Source: Prolixibacter sp. SD074
Lineage (GTDB): Bacteria > Bacteroidota > Bacteroidia > Bacteroidales > Prolixibacteraceae
Length of the DNA: 64,000 nucleotides
Direction: 5' to 3'
Assembly: GCF_009617895.1 (NCBI RefSeq)
Contig: NZ_BLAW01000001.1
Coordinates: 363,001-427,000 of the forward strand
Positions 15,448-24,136 of this stretch are shown in pieces; position 1 is the stretch's first letter, and each line of letters starts with the position of its first letter. The notes beneath the pieces are model-generated. The model was given only the letters and a program-made list of their open reading frames with translations. It did no database searches and was not told the origin of the DNA. The position numbers were made by a program, and so were the translations under genes.

Positions 15448-15734
15448 TTTCGGCAGGTACTAAACCAGATGCCAATTTAGTGCCCGCGTTCCGGCAGGTA
15501 CTAAACCAGATGCCAATTTAGTGCCTGCGTTCCGGCAGGTACTAAATCAGATTCAAATTTAGTGCCCGCGTTCCGGCAGGTACTAAATCAGCTTCCGGAC
15601 GAAGCTCCTGCATTCCGGCAGGTACTAAATCAGATTCAAATTTGGTGCCTGCGTTCCGGCAGGTAGTAAATCAGGTGCCAATTTAGTGCCTGTGTTCCGG
15701 CAGGCGCTTCACCAGATGCTGATTTCACGCCTGG
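15448..15734. repeat. Seven-unit 41-bp tandem repeat, each unit a hairpin
   Basis: Units start at 15448, 15489, 15530, 15571, 15613, 15654 and 15695. Each begins TTCCGGCAGGTACTAAA or a close variant and ends TTTAGTGCC plus a short linker. The arms GGTACTAAA and TTTAGTGCC are complementary apart from one G-T, so each unit folds. Unit 4 is 42 bp and diverged, and unit 7 is 40 bp and degenerate. Because 41 is not a multiple of three, no repeated peptide is encoded. It lies upstream of the leftward DUF6261-like gene. Confidence 0.85.
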
Positions 15735-15749
15735 TTCCTTCGGAGTACT

Positions 15750-15845
15750 CCATCTGATGCCAACAAAATAATCTGAATGGTTCAGGGTAGCCCGTTGGGT
15801 GTGGTTGATGCACCGAAATGTATCCAGGTCAATGAACGCCACGAC
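15750..15845 (-). pseudogene. Possible tail of a formylglycine-generating-enzyme-like gene
   Basis: The minus strand encodes FRCINHTQRATLNHSDYFVGIRW. Its spacing resembles the Cys-Arg ... Gly-Phe-Arg end of SUMF1/FGE-sulfatase domains. No upstream part is visible and the downstream end runs into the tandem repeat. Weak evidence; it could be chance. Confidence 0.22.
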
Positions 15846-15941
15846 GGTTCATCTCTTCCACTTCCTTTCTCCACAAAATTCCTGCTGATTAGCCTGTCTG
15901 TCGAAAACCGTGAATTGAATATAAGTTAAAAATGTTAACCT

Positions 15942-16088
15942 ACCCAATTTTTTTGACGAAAGGCCCGATTTTTTTGATGAACGATCGATTTTTTATGGTG
16001 AACGTATGGATCTGGTATGCGAACGGAAATTTTGGGGATTTTTTATTTTGGAGGGACGAAATGAACCAACAACATGAGAATCGAACGA
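15942..16088 (-). promoter_or_regulatory. 21-bp-phased direct repeats resembling LytTR operators
   Basis: On the minus strand, CGTTCACCA-type half-sites recur every 21 bp. Plus-strand units 15942-15962, 15963-15983, 15984-16004 and 16005-16025 each end in (T/G)GAACG or GACGAAAG. Weaker sites in near phase end at about 16067 and 16087. The 9-bp direct repeat with a 12-bp spacer is the layout of LytTR-family binding sites, although the core matches only in part. A similar array is at 40783-40845. It lies 170-315 bp before the restriction gene. Confidence 0.45.
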
Positions 16089-16258
16089 ACAAGTAGTAGT
16101 TGTCAACCCGAACCAGAAATATAAAATACAAAAGGTACATATATGACTTCCATATTGGAGATATATGGTAGTTTTTTTAGACATATAAACTCGTTGTAGC
16201 CAATGTGGAAAACGCCAACATAATTTCTATCGGCCGACAGAAATGTATATCTTTGAGC

Positions 16259-17146
16259 ATGGCAAAGCAAACAGAAAATAAAAGTCCATTGGGTGAAGTT
16301 TTTGGCTTTCCGATTGAGAATGACGGCTCAAAAGCACAACGTTATCGGAGGCAGAAACTTTGTCCTTTTAACAACAAAGTACCGAATTGCACCAAGGATA
16401 AAGCAAACAATCCACTCGGAGTTTGTAGTGTTTGGCATAATGGAATTCCGGTAATAACCTGTCCAACGAGATTTAGAGAAGATTGGGTTATTGTTGAAAA
16501 TGCCGCTGAATTTGCATTTGGACAAAAAGCAAATTGGACTTCCCTGTCTGAAATCAAGCTTTTGGACAAAAACGGTCAATCCGCAGGCAACATAGATTTT
16601 GTTCTTGTACAGTATAACGATAAAGGTCAACTAATTGATTTTGCTTCTCTCGAAATTCAAGGTGTTTATATTTCAGGAAACCTTAGAAATCCATTTGAAG
16701 AGTATATAAAAAAGCCTTCCAAAGACTTTGAGTGGGCAACAGGATACAACTATCCCAAACCTGATTATCTATCTTCATCTCGAAAGCGACTTATTCCACA
16801 AATGCTTTACAAGGGTGGAATTTTCCGATAATGGAAGAAGAAACAAACCGTAGCTCTACAAAAATCATTTTTTGAAACGCTCCCATCACTTCCTACAACC
16901 ACTAAATCAAAAGCTGACATTGCTTGGTTTTTGTACGACCTTGTGTTTGATAAGGAACAAAAACAAAACAATCTTGTCCTAAGTGAAACAGTTTATACAG
17001 AGTTTGAACCTGCACTTTTAAGAGTAACTACTCCTGAGCCCGGAGATATTTCAGAATTCATCAATATTTTACAAAACCGTCTTGACGAGCACTTGGACAA
17101 AAATCCACCAGATGCTCCGTCATTAACAGACATAATAAGCGGTTAA
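16259..17146 (+). pseudogene. NotI-family restriction endonuclease interrupted by an in-frame stop
   Basis: ATG 16259 opens 190 codons that stop at TAA 16829-16831. The same frame continues without shift to TAA 17144-17146 (KKKQTVALQKSFFETLP...), giving about 295 codons. The N-terminal half has the NotI iron-site cysteines C35, C44, C56 and C68 (KLCPFNN, PNCTKD, GVCSV, ITCPTRF). The catalytic set is D113 with E132-x-Q134 (LEIQG). NotI-type enzymes cut long GC-rich sites. A single nonsense change probably inactivated the gene; suppression or a sequence error is possible. The methylase starts 2 bp after the second stop. The locus is AT-rich, suggesting transfer. GTG 16205 is in frame but lacks family sequence. 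Confidence 0.75.
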
Positions 17147-17148
17147 TC

Positions 17149-18024
17149 ATGGACGGACAATTATCAATATTTGAAAATAAGCAAAAGAAAACAACTCCAA
17201 AAGTTGTAAATGTGGCTTCAGTGCCGCAAAGAAGCCCATTCAGATATCCCGGTGGGAAGACTTGGTTAATTCCTGTTGTGAGAAAATGGCTTAAACAATC
17301 AAAAGCTCCCAAAACATTAATCGAGCCATTTGCAGGTGGTGGAATAGTTAGTCTCACCGGTGCATTTGAAAACTTAGCAGACAGAATAGTAATGGTTGAG
17401 CTTGACCATGAAGTCGCGGCAGTTTGGGAAGTAATTATCAATGGAGATCATAATTGGTTGGCGGAAAAAATCTATTCATTTGATCTAAACCCTGAAAATG
17501 CAAATGCAATACTTAAAAAGGAAGACAAAACGATAAAGGAACAGGCTTTAAGCACAATTCTTAAAAACAGAATCTTTCATGGGGGAATAATTACTAAAGG
17601 TTCAGGGCTAATTAAAAATGGTGAGAACGGAAAGGGGATCAAATCTCGTTGGTATCCAAAAACCCTGTATGATAGAATTACGGCGGTTGGTCATGTAAAA
17701 TCAAAAATGAAGTTTGTAACCGGTGATGCATTTGCAGAATTGGAGAAAATTAAGAATGATGTAGATACTTATTCATTCATTGACCCACCATACACTGTTG
17801 CAGGAAAACGACTATACACTCATTTCGAAATCGACCATGACGCTTTGTTTGCTTTGACTGCTCAACTGAAAGGAAAATTTATGCTCACGTATGATGATAC
17901 GGAAGAAATAAGGGGGTTGGCCGCCAAATATAACTTTGATTTTAGGACAATTCCAATGAAGACGACACACCATATTCAAAAGAATGAAATCATCATATCG
18001 GACAATTTTGAATGGTGGAAATAG
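17149..18024 (+). CDS. D12-class DNA adenine-N6 methyltransferase
   Basis: This 291-residue enzyme has the Dam/D12 order. FRYPGGKTWLI (motif X, about 31-41) is followed by IEPFAGGGIVSL (SAM-binding motif I, about 58-69) and catalytic DPPY at 212-215. It transfers methyl from SAM to adenine N6 in a specific DNA site. It lies directly behind the NotI-like nuclease, so it is the protective partner of a type II system. The adenine target implies that the site differs from the GC-only NotI sequence. All motifs are intact, so it probably still methylates although the nuclease is broken. The gene is AT-rich relative to its neighbours. Confidence 0.88.
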   Translation: MDGQLSIFENKQKKTTPKVVNVASVPQRSPFRYPGGKTWLIPVVRKWLKQSKAPKTLIEPFAGGGIVSLTGAFENLADRIVMVELDHEVAAVWEVIINGDHNWLAEKIYSFDLNPENANAILKKEDKTIKEQALSTILKNRIFHGGIITKGSGLIKNGENGKGIKSRWYPKTLYDRITAVGHVKSKMKFVTGDAFAELEKIKNDVDTYSFIDPPYTVAGKRLYTHFEIDHDALFALTAQLKGKFMLTYDDTEEIRGLAAKYNFDFRTIPMKTTHHIQKNEIIISDNFEWWK

Positions 18025-18182
18025 AAAACACTGGTTCCCATTATTATATAAATGTTAGGGTTTAATGTGGCCGGAACGGCCCGGCATGGCGCCCCGCTTG
18101 AATGAAGTTTCGGTTACATTCTTTTCTGCAGAACACGCACTGCTATCGTCCTATTCCCAAATGACCTTGATCCTTTCCGGTG

Positions 18183-18210
18183 AAAAAAAAGCTTCCCGGT
18201 CACAGGAAGC
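18183..18210 (-). terminator. Terminator of rpiB
   Basis: GCTTCC (18191-18196) and GGAAGC (18205-18210) form a stem. On the minus strand it is followed by a run of eight T (18190-18183). It lies 36 bp after the rpiB stop. Confidence 0.65.
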
Positions 18211-18245
18211 CTTCTTTAGCATTTACTCAAATATTTTGAACCGAC

Positions 18246-18701
18246 TTATTTCTTCGTCTCGTAGGCAAGTATTTTTTCCAAACGACGGGCATGACGTTCT
18301 TCTTCGGTGAAATCGGTTGCCAGCCAGAGTTTGATGACTTCTTTAATCTCATCCATGGTCAAAAAACGCGCGCCCAGCGAAAGTACGTTGGCATTGTTGT
18401 GCACGCGCGACAGGGTGATGATATCTTTCGGGCCACCGTAATAAAGCGCTGCCCGCACGCCTTTTACTTTGTTGGCTGCCAGCGCCTCGCCCTGACCCGA
18501 GCCACCCAGTACAATGGCTTTGTTCTCTAATGGTTTTTCGGCCACTTTTTCGGCTGCCGGGATAATGAAATCAGGATAGTCGTCCTGTGCCTCATAGGTG
18601 TGTGGGCCCACATCTTCAAAATCAAGGTTCATCTCTTTCAGGAACTCACCGATTTGATTTTTCAGTTCGTATCCCGCGTGGTCAGATGCCAGGTAAATCA
18701 T
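18246..18701 (-). CDS. rpiB: Ribose-5-phosphate isomerase B
   Basis: This 151-residue enzyme of the RpiB/LacAB family interconverts ribose 5-phosphate and ribulose 5-phosphate in the pentose phosphate pathway. It opens MIYLASDHAGYELK with the active-site Asp-His, then VGPHTYEAQDDYPDF, and GGSGQGEALAANKVKG at about residues 66-81. The phosphate loop has Glu in GQGE instead of the Cys-containing loop of E. coli RpiB, matching the mycobacterial-type subgroup where Glu is the base. The start at 18701 aligns with the family; the frame extends 28 codons upstream without homology. A terminator follows. Confidence 0.88.
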   Translation of the reverse strand: MIYLASDHAGYELKNQIGEFLKEMNLDFEDVGPHTYEAQDDYPDFIIPAAEKVAEKPLENKAIVLGGSGQGEALAANKVKGVRAALYYGGPKDIITLSRVHNNANVLSLGARFLTMDEIKEVIKLWLATDFTEEERHARRLEKILAYETKK

Positions 18702-18823
18702 GTGTGTGTTTTTAATTTTTAGCTGAGCAAATTTAGGAAATTTTTCAAGTAAGCGTTGTTGCGCCTTGTAAGTACCGTCATTCATTACGATAAGTTTTTG
18801 AAAAAAATAACCTGCTACACAAT

Positions 18824-19759
18824 TTAGCCTGCCGACACATTTAATTTTTCAACCACATATTTGACGGCATCTTCGGGTTTGGTCGGCGTAAAATCGAAGC
18901 GCTCTTCAAACTTGGTGCTGTTGAAAACATAATCGCGTTCGTTCTGGTAATTCATCTCTTTCAGCTCCCGCATGATGGGTATGAAGAGGCCGATGATGCC
19001 CAACATCCAGTTGGGAACGACTGTAAACTTTGGCTCCACACTCATCGTCTTGGCAAAAAGTGTAATCCAGTCTTTTCCGGTTAACCGGGAATGGTCGGTG
19101 GGCAAATGCCAGACCTGGTTCCATACATCGGGAGTATTTCCTAACATCGCAGTCGCTTTGGCTGCATCCGGGACAAATGTGTACTGATGCACTTTGTTGG
19201 CGTTGGCAAGCCATTGAGCCTTTTTCCCTTTGGCCAGGTTTTTATAGACCATTTCCACAGGAACACTGTTGGTTAACCCCAGGAAGTCGGCTGAACGGGC
19301 AATGAGAGCGGTGAGTTCACCGGAGGCTGTCTCATCCTGCAACGTCTTTGCAATTTGGCGGCGTATCTCGCCTTTTTTACTGGTTGGCCGGATGGAGGTT
19401 TCTTCTGTCATGTAGCCCAACGAATCGCGATCGTACATGTAAACATTGTCGAAGAAAACCAGTTTGGCGTTGTGTTTCTTACAGGCGGCAATCACGTTGT
19501 TCATTACCTGTGGCCATACCTTACGCCATACTTTGATGTCGTATGGAAATCCTACCACCAGGTAAACAACTTCGGAACCTTTAACGGCCTCATCAATGCT
19601 TTCGGCATTCGTCAAATCAGCCGGGAAGAGTTCGTCTCCGGCATTTACCTTAACGGGATTTCGGCTTACCAACCGGATTTTGTCTGTGTAAGCCAGTAGT
19701 TCTTTTGCGAGGTCAATGCCAATGGCACCGCCTGCTCCTAAAATGGTTTGCATGGTCAT
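18824..19759 (-). CDS. NAD(P)-binding epimerase/dehydratase-like (atypical SDR) protein
   Basis: This 311-residue protein has an N-terminal Rossmann fold with ILGAGGAIGIDLAKELL (about 5-21), a GxGGxxG-type dinucleotide site, and RLVSRNP for cofactor specificity. VFFDNVYMYDRDSLGYMTEET in the middle places a Tyr as in epimerases, but no clean YxxxK is present. The rest fits the epimerase family found in Bacteroidota with unknown substrate. Translation may start at ATG 19753. It lies upstream of rpiB on the same strand, 122 bp away. Confidence 0.7.
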   Translation of the reverse strand: MTMQTILGAGGAIGIDLAKELLAYTDKIRLVSRNPVKVNAGDELFPADLTNAESIDEAVKGSEVVYLVVGFPYDIKVWRKVWPQVMNNVIAACKKHNAKLVFFDNVYMYDRDSLGYMTEETSIRPTSKKGEIRRQIAKTLQDETASGELTALIARSADFLGLTNSVPVEMVYKNLAKGKKAQWLANANKVHQYTFVPDAAKATAMLGNTPDVWNQVWHLPTDHSRLTGKDWITLFAKTMSVEPKFTVVPNWMLGIIGLFIPIMRELKEMNYQNERDYVFNSTKFEERFDFTPTKPEDAVKYVVEKLNVSAG

Positions 19760-19871
19760 TCGTTTTTAGGTTACATTCTGTCATTCAGTTTAAAGCTATA
19801 TTGCTTTCCGGTTAAAACCGAAAAATAAAAAGTTTGTCCGGTGCTATCTTTCGATACGAATTCTGCATGAC

Positions 19872-20120
19872 CTAGGATTCAAGCAATTCCTGAAACGTCG
19901 TCAGAAACGGCCCAACATGGTATCCGTCCATCAGTCCGTGGTGGACCGACACAGAAACCGGCATTATTAATTTCGTCTAACGCAACCACTTCATTGTCGA
20001 TGATGCGATAGCGAAAAGGTTCCGCCTGGTTGGCTGCCAGAAGCGATTGATAGAGGTACCAAATAAAAAACGGGATGTCGTGTTCCTTCGCTTTTCGGTA
20101 GGTAAGGCTGAACCATTGAC
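19872..20120 (-). pseudogene. Decayed chloramphenicol acetyltransferase-like gene
   Basis: The minus strand carries two pieces of a CAT-family protein in different frames. The first has YRKAKEHDIPFFIWYLYQSL and LAANQAEPFRYRI, from the N-terminal third. The second is MPVSVSVHHGLMDGYHVGPF ending in FQELLES at TAG 19874-19872. It contains the catalytic HHxxxDG motif. The middle of the protein and the N terminus are deleted, and the join is frameshifted. No activity is expected. The region 19760-19871 holds nothing else. Confidence 0.75.
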
Positions 20121-20250
20121 TTTAGTTATGTGTTGAGATGAGGGTTTAGCTTAAATTGAAACTTCATAATACGTTGCAGCGAATGCAAATTAAGCTGATT
20201 CATTGTTTGTGTGCATTATGCCGTGGACGTACTAAAATTAAAATGTTATT

Positions 20251-21192
20251 ATGTTCGTAAGAAGAATCCATAACACGGACTTGAGTGTTACTGCTGTTGG
20301 ACTGGGCACATGGGCCATGGGGAACGATTTTTTTGGCCATGTCGATGACAGTGAATCGATTTATGCGCTTCGGTCCGGAATTGATTCCGGGATAAATCTG
20401 ATTGATACTGCTCCGGCTTATGGGGCCGGCCATGCCGAAGAGGTGGTTGGAAAAGCCATCAAAGGCTATCGCGATAAAGTGGTGGTGGCGACCAAATGCG
20501 GAATCGTTCGCACCAAAGATGATTTCATCAAAAACCTGAAGCCGGAATCGGTGATGAAAGAGATTGATGATTCGCTCCGTCGCCTGAAGACTGACTACAT
20601 CGATCTGTACCAGTTGCATTGGCCCGATCCGGATACGCCGATTGAAGAGACTCTCGAAGCAATTGAAAAAATCAAGAAAGCGGGTAAATTCCGATATCTG
20701 GGCGTTTCCAATTTCACTCCGGAGCAGATGGATGAGGTGAGGAAAATTACTCCGCTCGTTAGTTTGCAGCCCCAGTATTCCATGCTCGATCGAAGCATCG
20801 AGAAGAAGGTTGTACCGTATTGCCAGGAAAAAGGTTTGGGAGTTATTTCGTACGGAACCTTGGCCGGTGGCTTGCTAACCGGAAAATTTAAGGAGATTCC
20901 TACATTTAAAGAAGGTGATTTCCGGGATAAGTTTTATGACTATTACCACGAACCGGAATGGTCGAAAGTGCAGAAGGTTATTAAAGCGCTGAAATCTGTA
21001 GCCCGTGATCATAACAAAACGGTGGCCCAGGTTGTCATTAACTGGACATTTAGTCAGTTGGGAATTACTTCGGTTTTGGTGGGGGCGAAGAGCGGCAAGC
21101 AGGCTCGTGAGAATGCAGAAGCGTGCAGTTTTACACTTACGCTTGATGACTTGCAAAAAATCAACAAAGCTATCCGGGAAAATCTTGATTAA
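20251..21192 (+). CDS. Aldo/keto reductase
   Basis: This 313-residue (beta/alpha)8 NADPH-dependent oxidoreductase has the complete catalytic tetrad. Asp and Tyr lie in LIDTAPAYGAGHAEEVVG (about 50-67), Lys in VVVATKCG, and His in YQLHWPDP. GVSNFTPEQ and the C-terminal VGAKSGKQARENA bind cofactor. The family reduces sugar aldehydes or ketones; the substrate is unknown. Length is normal. A strong terminator follows at 21211-21244. Confidence 0.85.
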   Translation: MFVRRIHNTDLSVTAVGLGTWAMGNDFFGHVDDSESIYALRSGIDSGINLIDTAPAYGAGHAEEVVGKAIKGYRDKVVVATKCGIVRTKDDFIKNLKPESVMKEIDDSLRRLKTDYIDLYQLHWPDPDTPIEETLEAIEKIKKAGKFRYLGVSNFTPEQMDEVRKITPLVSLQPQYSMLDRSIEKKVVPYCQEKGLGVISYGTLAGGLLTGKFKEIPTFKEGDFRDKFYDYYHEPEWSKVQKVIKALKSVARDHNKTVAQVVINWTFSQLGITSVLVGAKSGKQARENAEACSFTLTLDDLQKINKAIRENLD

Positions 21193-21210
21193 GCATATAT
21201 TCAATCAAAT

Positions 21211-21244
21211 TAAAAAAAGCGCCCTGCTCACGGGCGCTTTTTTT
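21211..21244 (+). terminator. Terminator of the aldo/keto reductase gene
   Basis: AGCGCCC (21218-21224) pairs with GGGCGCT (21232-21238), followed by T7. An A-run precedes it, so it may work on both strands, between the convergent reductase and GH3 genes. Confidence 0.85.
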
Positions 21245-21416
21245 GCGCTTAAAATGTAAATTAACAGTCAATCAAAAAGTGAAAAAAAATCTACTTGTCA
21301 TAAACTTATCCGTGTATTTGCTAATCAATGAAAATCTTTTTGTTTAAGGATAAAGGCGTCCCCGAATCAGTATAAATTGTGGAACACCTTGAATTTCCAA
21401 ACGATTTACCTAAAAT

Positions 21417-23876
21417 CTAATTTGGTTGAATTTCTTTAACCGGAGCTGCAGGCGTTAACGCTTTGTTTACTTTTTTCACCATCAGTTCCTTGTCAAGGTC
21501 GAAGGTTCCGTTCAAACGAATATCTCGCGACGAAGCACCAATCTCAACTTTATAGGTTCCTGCGTCAGCAATCCATTCCGATGAATCGGTGTGGAACGAT
21601 GCCAGGCTCCTCGGGCTAAGTTTGAACGCAAGCGTTTGCGATTCTCCCGGCTTTAACGATTTGGTTTTACCAAAATCCTTCAGCTCTTTCACCGGTTTTT
21701 CAACGGAGCCTTTTGGGGCACCCAGGTAAAGCTGAACAGCTTCCTGTCCGGTTACTTTTCCGGTGTTTTTTACATCCACGGTAACGGTCATCGAACCATC
21801 AAATTTATCGGAACTCAGTTTCAGGTTGCTGTATTGGAACGTGGTGTATGAAAGTCCGTAACCGAATTCATAAGCCGGTTTTACATTGAAAGCATCATAA
21901 TACCGATATCCCACATAAATTCCGTCGTGATAAGTAACTTCCCATGGTACGCGGCGCAGGAAGGAGAAACCTGAACCATCGGCTTTGTTGTCTGCCGGCT
22001 TGTCACTTTTTATGGCGTGGCCAGGGAAATTATCCGATGAAGGAACATCTGAATAGCTCATTGGGAAAGTAACGGCCAACTTACCTGATGGATTGACCTT
22101 TCCGCTTAGCACATCGGCGATAGAATTACCGGATTCCTGGCCGGGTTGCCATGCCAACAGAATAGCATCCGGAATGTCGCGCCAGCTGGCGGTTTCGATT
22201 ACACCACCAATGTTCAGGATAACGATGGTTTTTTTACTGGCTGCGTGATAAGCGTCAGTCACATTTTTAATCATCGCTTTTTCCGTTTCCGTCAGCTCGA
22301 AATCACCGGGACCGGCAGTTCTATCCCTTCCTTCACCGGAATTACGGCCAATCGTTATCAGTGCCACATCCGTTTTGGCAGCCATGTCTTTGGCTAGCCC
22401 GGGTGTTACATTCATTTCCGCTATAGGAATTTTTCCACCCATCATGGCAGCCAGGATGTTTTTCGGTTTTGGCTGGTGTGCCCTTGTATCTTTAATATAG
22501 GGTACGTAAATATCTTTCAGGGATGCATCAGTGGTGTAGCCATCGTTTTTCAGACCGTCTGTCAGGGAGATCGTGTAGGCTTCGTTCACATCACCACTTC
22601 CGGTCCCGCCTGTAATCATTTCGTAGGAAGTATTTCCAAACGCAGCTACATTTTTTACATTTCCGGCGAATGGAAGAGCTGAGTTGTTGTTCTTCAACAA
22701 TACCATTCCATCGGTTGCAGCCCGGCGGGTGATGGCGGCATGTGCTTTCAGCTCGGGCTTATCGGTATGATGAAAACCCTTGAAATCGGGTGTCATCATC
22801 AATACTCTCAGGATACGGGCGATGTTTCGATCCAGTATTTTTTCATCCAGTTTTCCGGATTTTACGGCATCAATAATTTCGTGAATCTGTTTGGGATTTC
22901 CAGGTTGAACCAGATCATTGCCGGCTTCCATTTGAGCAACCACATCGCTTCCACCGGTCCAGTCGGTCATTACATAGCCTTTGAATCCCCAGTCGTCGCG
23001 CAAAATTTTGGTCAGCAGGTCACTGCTCTCAGAAGTATACGTTCCGTTGATTTTATTGTAAGATGACATCACGGTCCATGGATCGGCTTCCTGTACGGCA
23101 ATCCGGAATCCTTCGAGATAAATTTCACGAAGAGCTCTTTCACTGACAATGGTGTTCACCGAAAGACGATTGGTTTCCTGGTTGTTGGCAGCAAAGTGCT
23201 TGACGGATGTACCCACGCCTTCCGACTGAATGCCTTTCACCATGGAAGCTGCCATATGTCCGGTAACAAACGGATCTTCCGAATAATATTCAAAGTTACG
23301 GCCACATAGCGGGTTACGTTGGATATTCATTCCGGGCGCGAGCAGCACATCGGAGCCATATTCCAATACTTCGTTACCTATGGCTTCACCTACTTTTGTC
23401 ACCAGGTTTTTGTCCCATGTTGATGCCAGCAAGGTAGCAATTGGGAAAGCTGTACAATAATAGGTTTGGTCGGTTCCTTTTCGCTTTGGCTGAATGCGCA
23501 AACCGGCAGGACCGTCAGTTAATACCATGGTTGAAATATTGAACTCAGGGAACATCGCTGTATGTCCTGCAGCACCGGGAAAAATTTTTTGCAGTTCGTC
23601 CAACATTTGATTGTAGGTTTTCCCTAAAGTCGTGTCGGGAGCCTGAAAAAAAGGTGAATTTGCCCCACCTCCGGGAAGTTTATCTTTTATGGAATCGGGA
23701 ATTTCGAAATGCATTCCGGTACCAATTACCAATTCCGCTTTTTGTTGCAGTGTCATGGTCGATATGACTTTTGAAATGGGATCTTCTCCTAATTTCGGTC
23801 CCTGGGCATTTACCCAATGGGATGAGAGCATCAACAAGAGTGCTCCAAGCAGCAAGTGCTTGTGAAAATGTTTCAT
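21417..23876 (-). CDS. Exported beta-glucosidase, glycoside hydrolase family 3
   Basis: This 819-residue exported enzyme has a signal peptide at residues 1-24 (ending WVNAQ). It continues with the GH3 N-terminal barrel, the alpha/beta sandwich domain and a C-terminal fibronectin-like domain (from about 690). The catalytic nucleophile is D305 in GYVMTDWTGG. SVKHFAANNQET and NIQRNPLCGRNFEYYSEDP are standard GH3 substrate-site motifs. It probably hydrolyses beta-glucosides or xylosides in the periplasm. It is divergent from a Nudix-type sugar regulator at 24137, which could control it. Confidence 0.9.
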   Translation of the reverse strand: MKHFHKHLLLGALLLMLSSHWVNAQGPKLGEDPISKVISTMTLQQKAELVIGTGMHFEIPDSIKDKLPGGGANSPFFQAPDTTLGKTYNQMLDELQKIFPGAAGHTAMFPEFNISTMVLTDGPAGLRIQPKRKGTDQTYYCTAFPIATLLASTWDKNLVTKVGEAIGNEVLEYGSDVLLAPGMNIQRNPLCGRNFEYYSEDPFVTGHMAASMVKGIQSEGVGTSVKHFAANNQETNRLSVNTIVSERALREIYLEGFRIAVQEADPWTVMSSYNKINGTYTSESSDLLTKILRDDWGFKGYVMTDWTGGSDVVAQMEAGNDLVQPGNPKQIHEIIDAVKSGKLDEKILDRNIARILRVLMMTPDFKGFHHTDKPELKAHAAITRRAATDGMVLLKNNNSALPFAGNVKNVAAFGNTSYEMITGGTGSGDVNEAYTISLTDGLKNDGYTTDASLKDIYVPYIKDTRAHQPKPKNILAAMMGGKIPIAEMNVTPGLAKDMAAKTDVALITIGRNSGEGRDRTAGPGDFELTETEKAMIKNVTDAYHAASKKTIVILNIGGVIETASWRDIPDAILLAWQPGQESGNSIADVLSGKVNPSGKLAVTFPMSYSDVPSSDNFPGHAIKSDKPADNKADGSGFSFLRRVPWEVTYHDGIYVGYRYYDAFNVKPAYEFGYGLSYTTFQYSNLKLSSDKFDGSMTVTVDVKNTGKVTGQEAVQLYLGAPKGSVEKPVKELKDFGKTKSLKPGESQTLAFKLSPRSLASFHTDSSEWIADAGTYKVEIGASSRDIRLNGTFDLDKELMVKKVNKALTPAAPVKEIQPN

Positions 23877-24046
23877 GGGTCCTTAAGTTTTATCGTTTAT
23901 TTACAAGTCCATTCTTAGCGGGTAAGACACCCTTTCGAAAGTTCATGCTATATCAGCCCGGTAATTGGTTTGATCTGCAATGGCATTAAATCAGTCGTTG
24001 TCAGTTAATTTACAGCATTGGTTTTTACATGGTCGCTAAAAAGTTT

Positions 24047-24060
24047 ACATTTATTAATGT
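24047..24060 (+). promoter_or_regulatory. Putative operator between GH3 and the Nudix-type regulator
   Basis: ACATT-TATT-AATGT is a perfect short palindrome in the 260-bp divergent intergenic region, 77 bp before the regulator ATG. A TATTTG -7-like box follows near 24118. Operator function is inferred from position only. Confidence 0.3.
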
Positions 24061-24136
24061 GTTTTACTGACACAATGATATTTAATTTCATTCGAAACTG
24101 AAACAAAAAATTGATTTTATTTGCAGTAAAATTTTC

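Noticed and set aside
15448-15734. Possible CRISPR array
   Set aside because: Units are contiguous, 41 bp, without variable spacers, and no cas gene is present in the window.
16829-16831. Readthrough or recoding at the internal TAA of the NotI-like gene
   Set aside because: TAA is not a selenocysteine or pyrrolysine codon and no recoding signal is visible; a nonsense mutation or sequencing error is simpler.
18702-18785. 28-codon N-terminal extension of rpiB
   Set aside because: The extension lacks family similarity, while ATG 18701 starts exactly at the conserved MIYLASDHAG.
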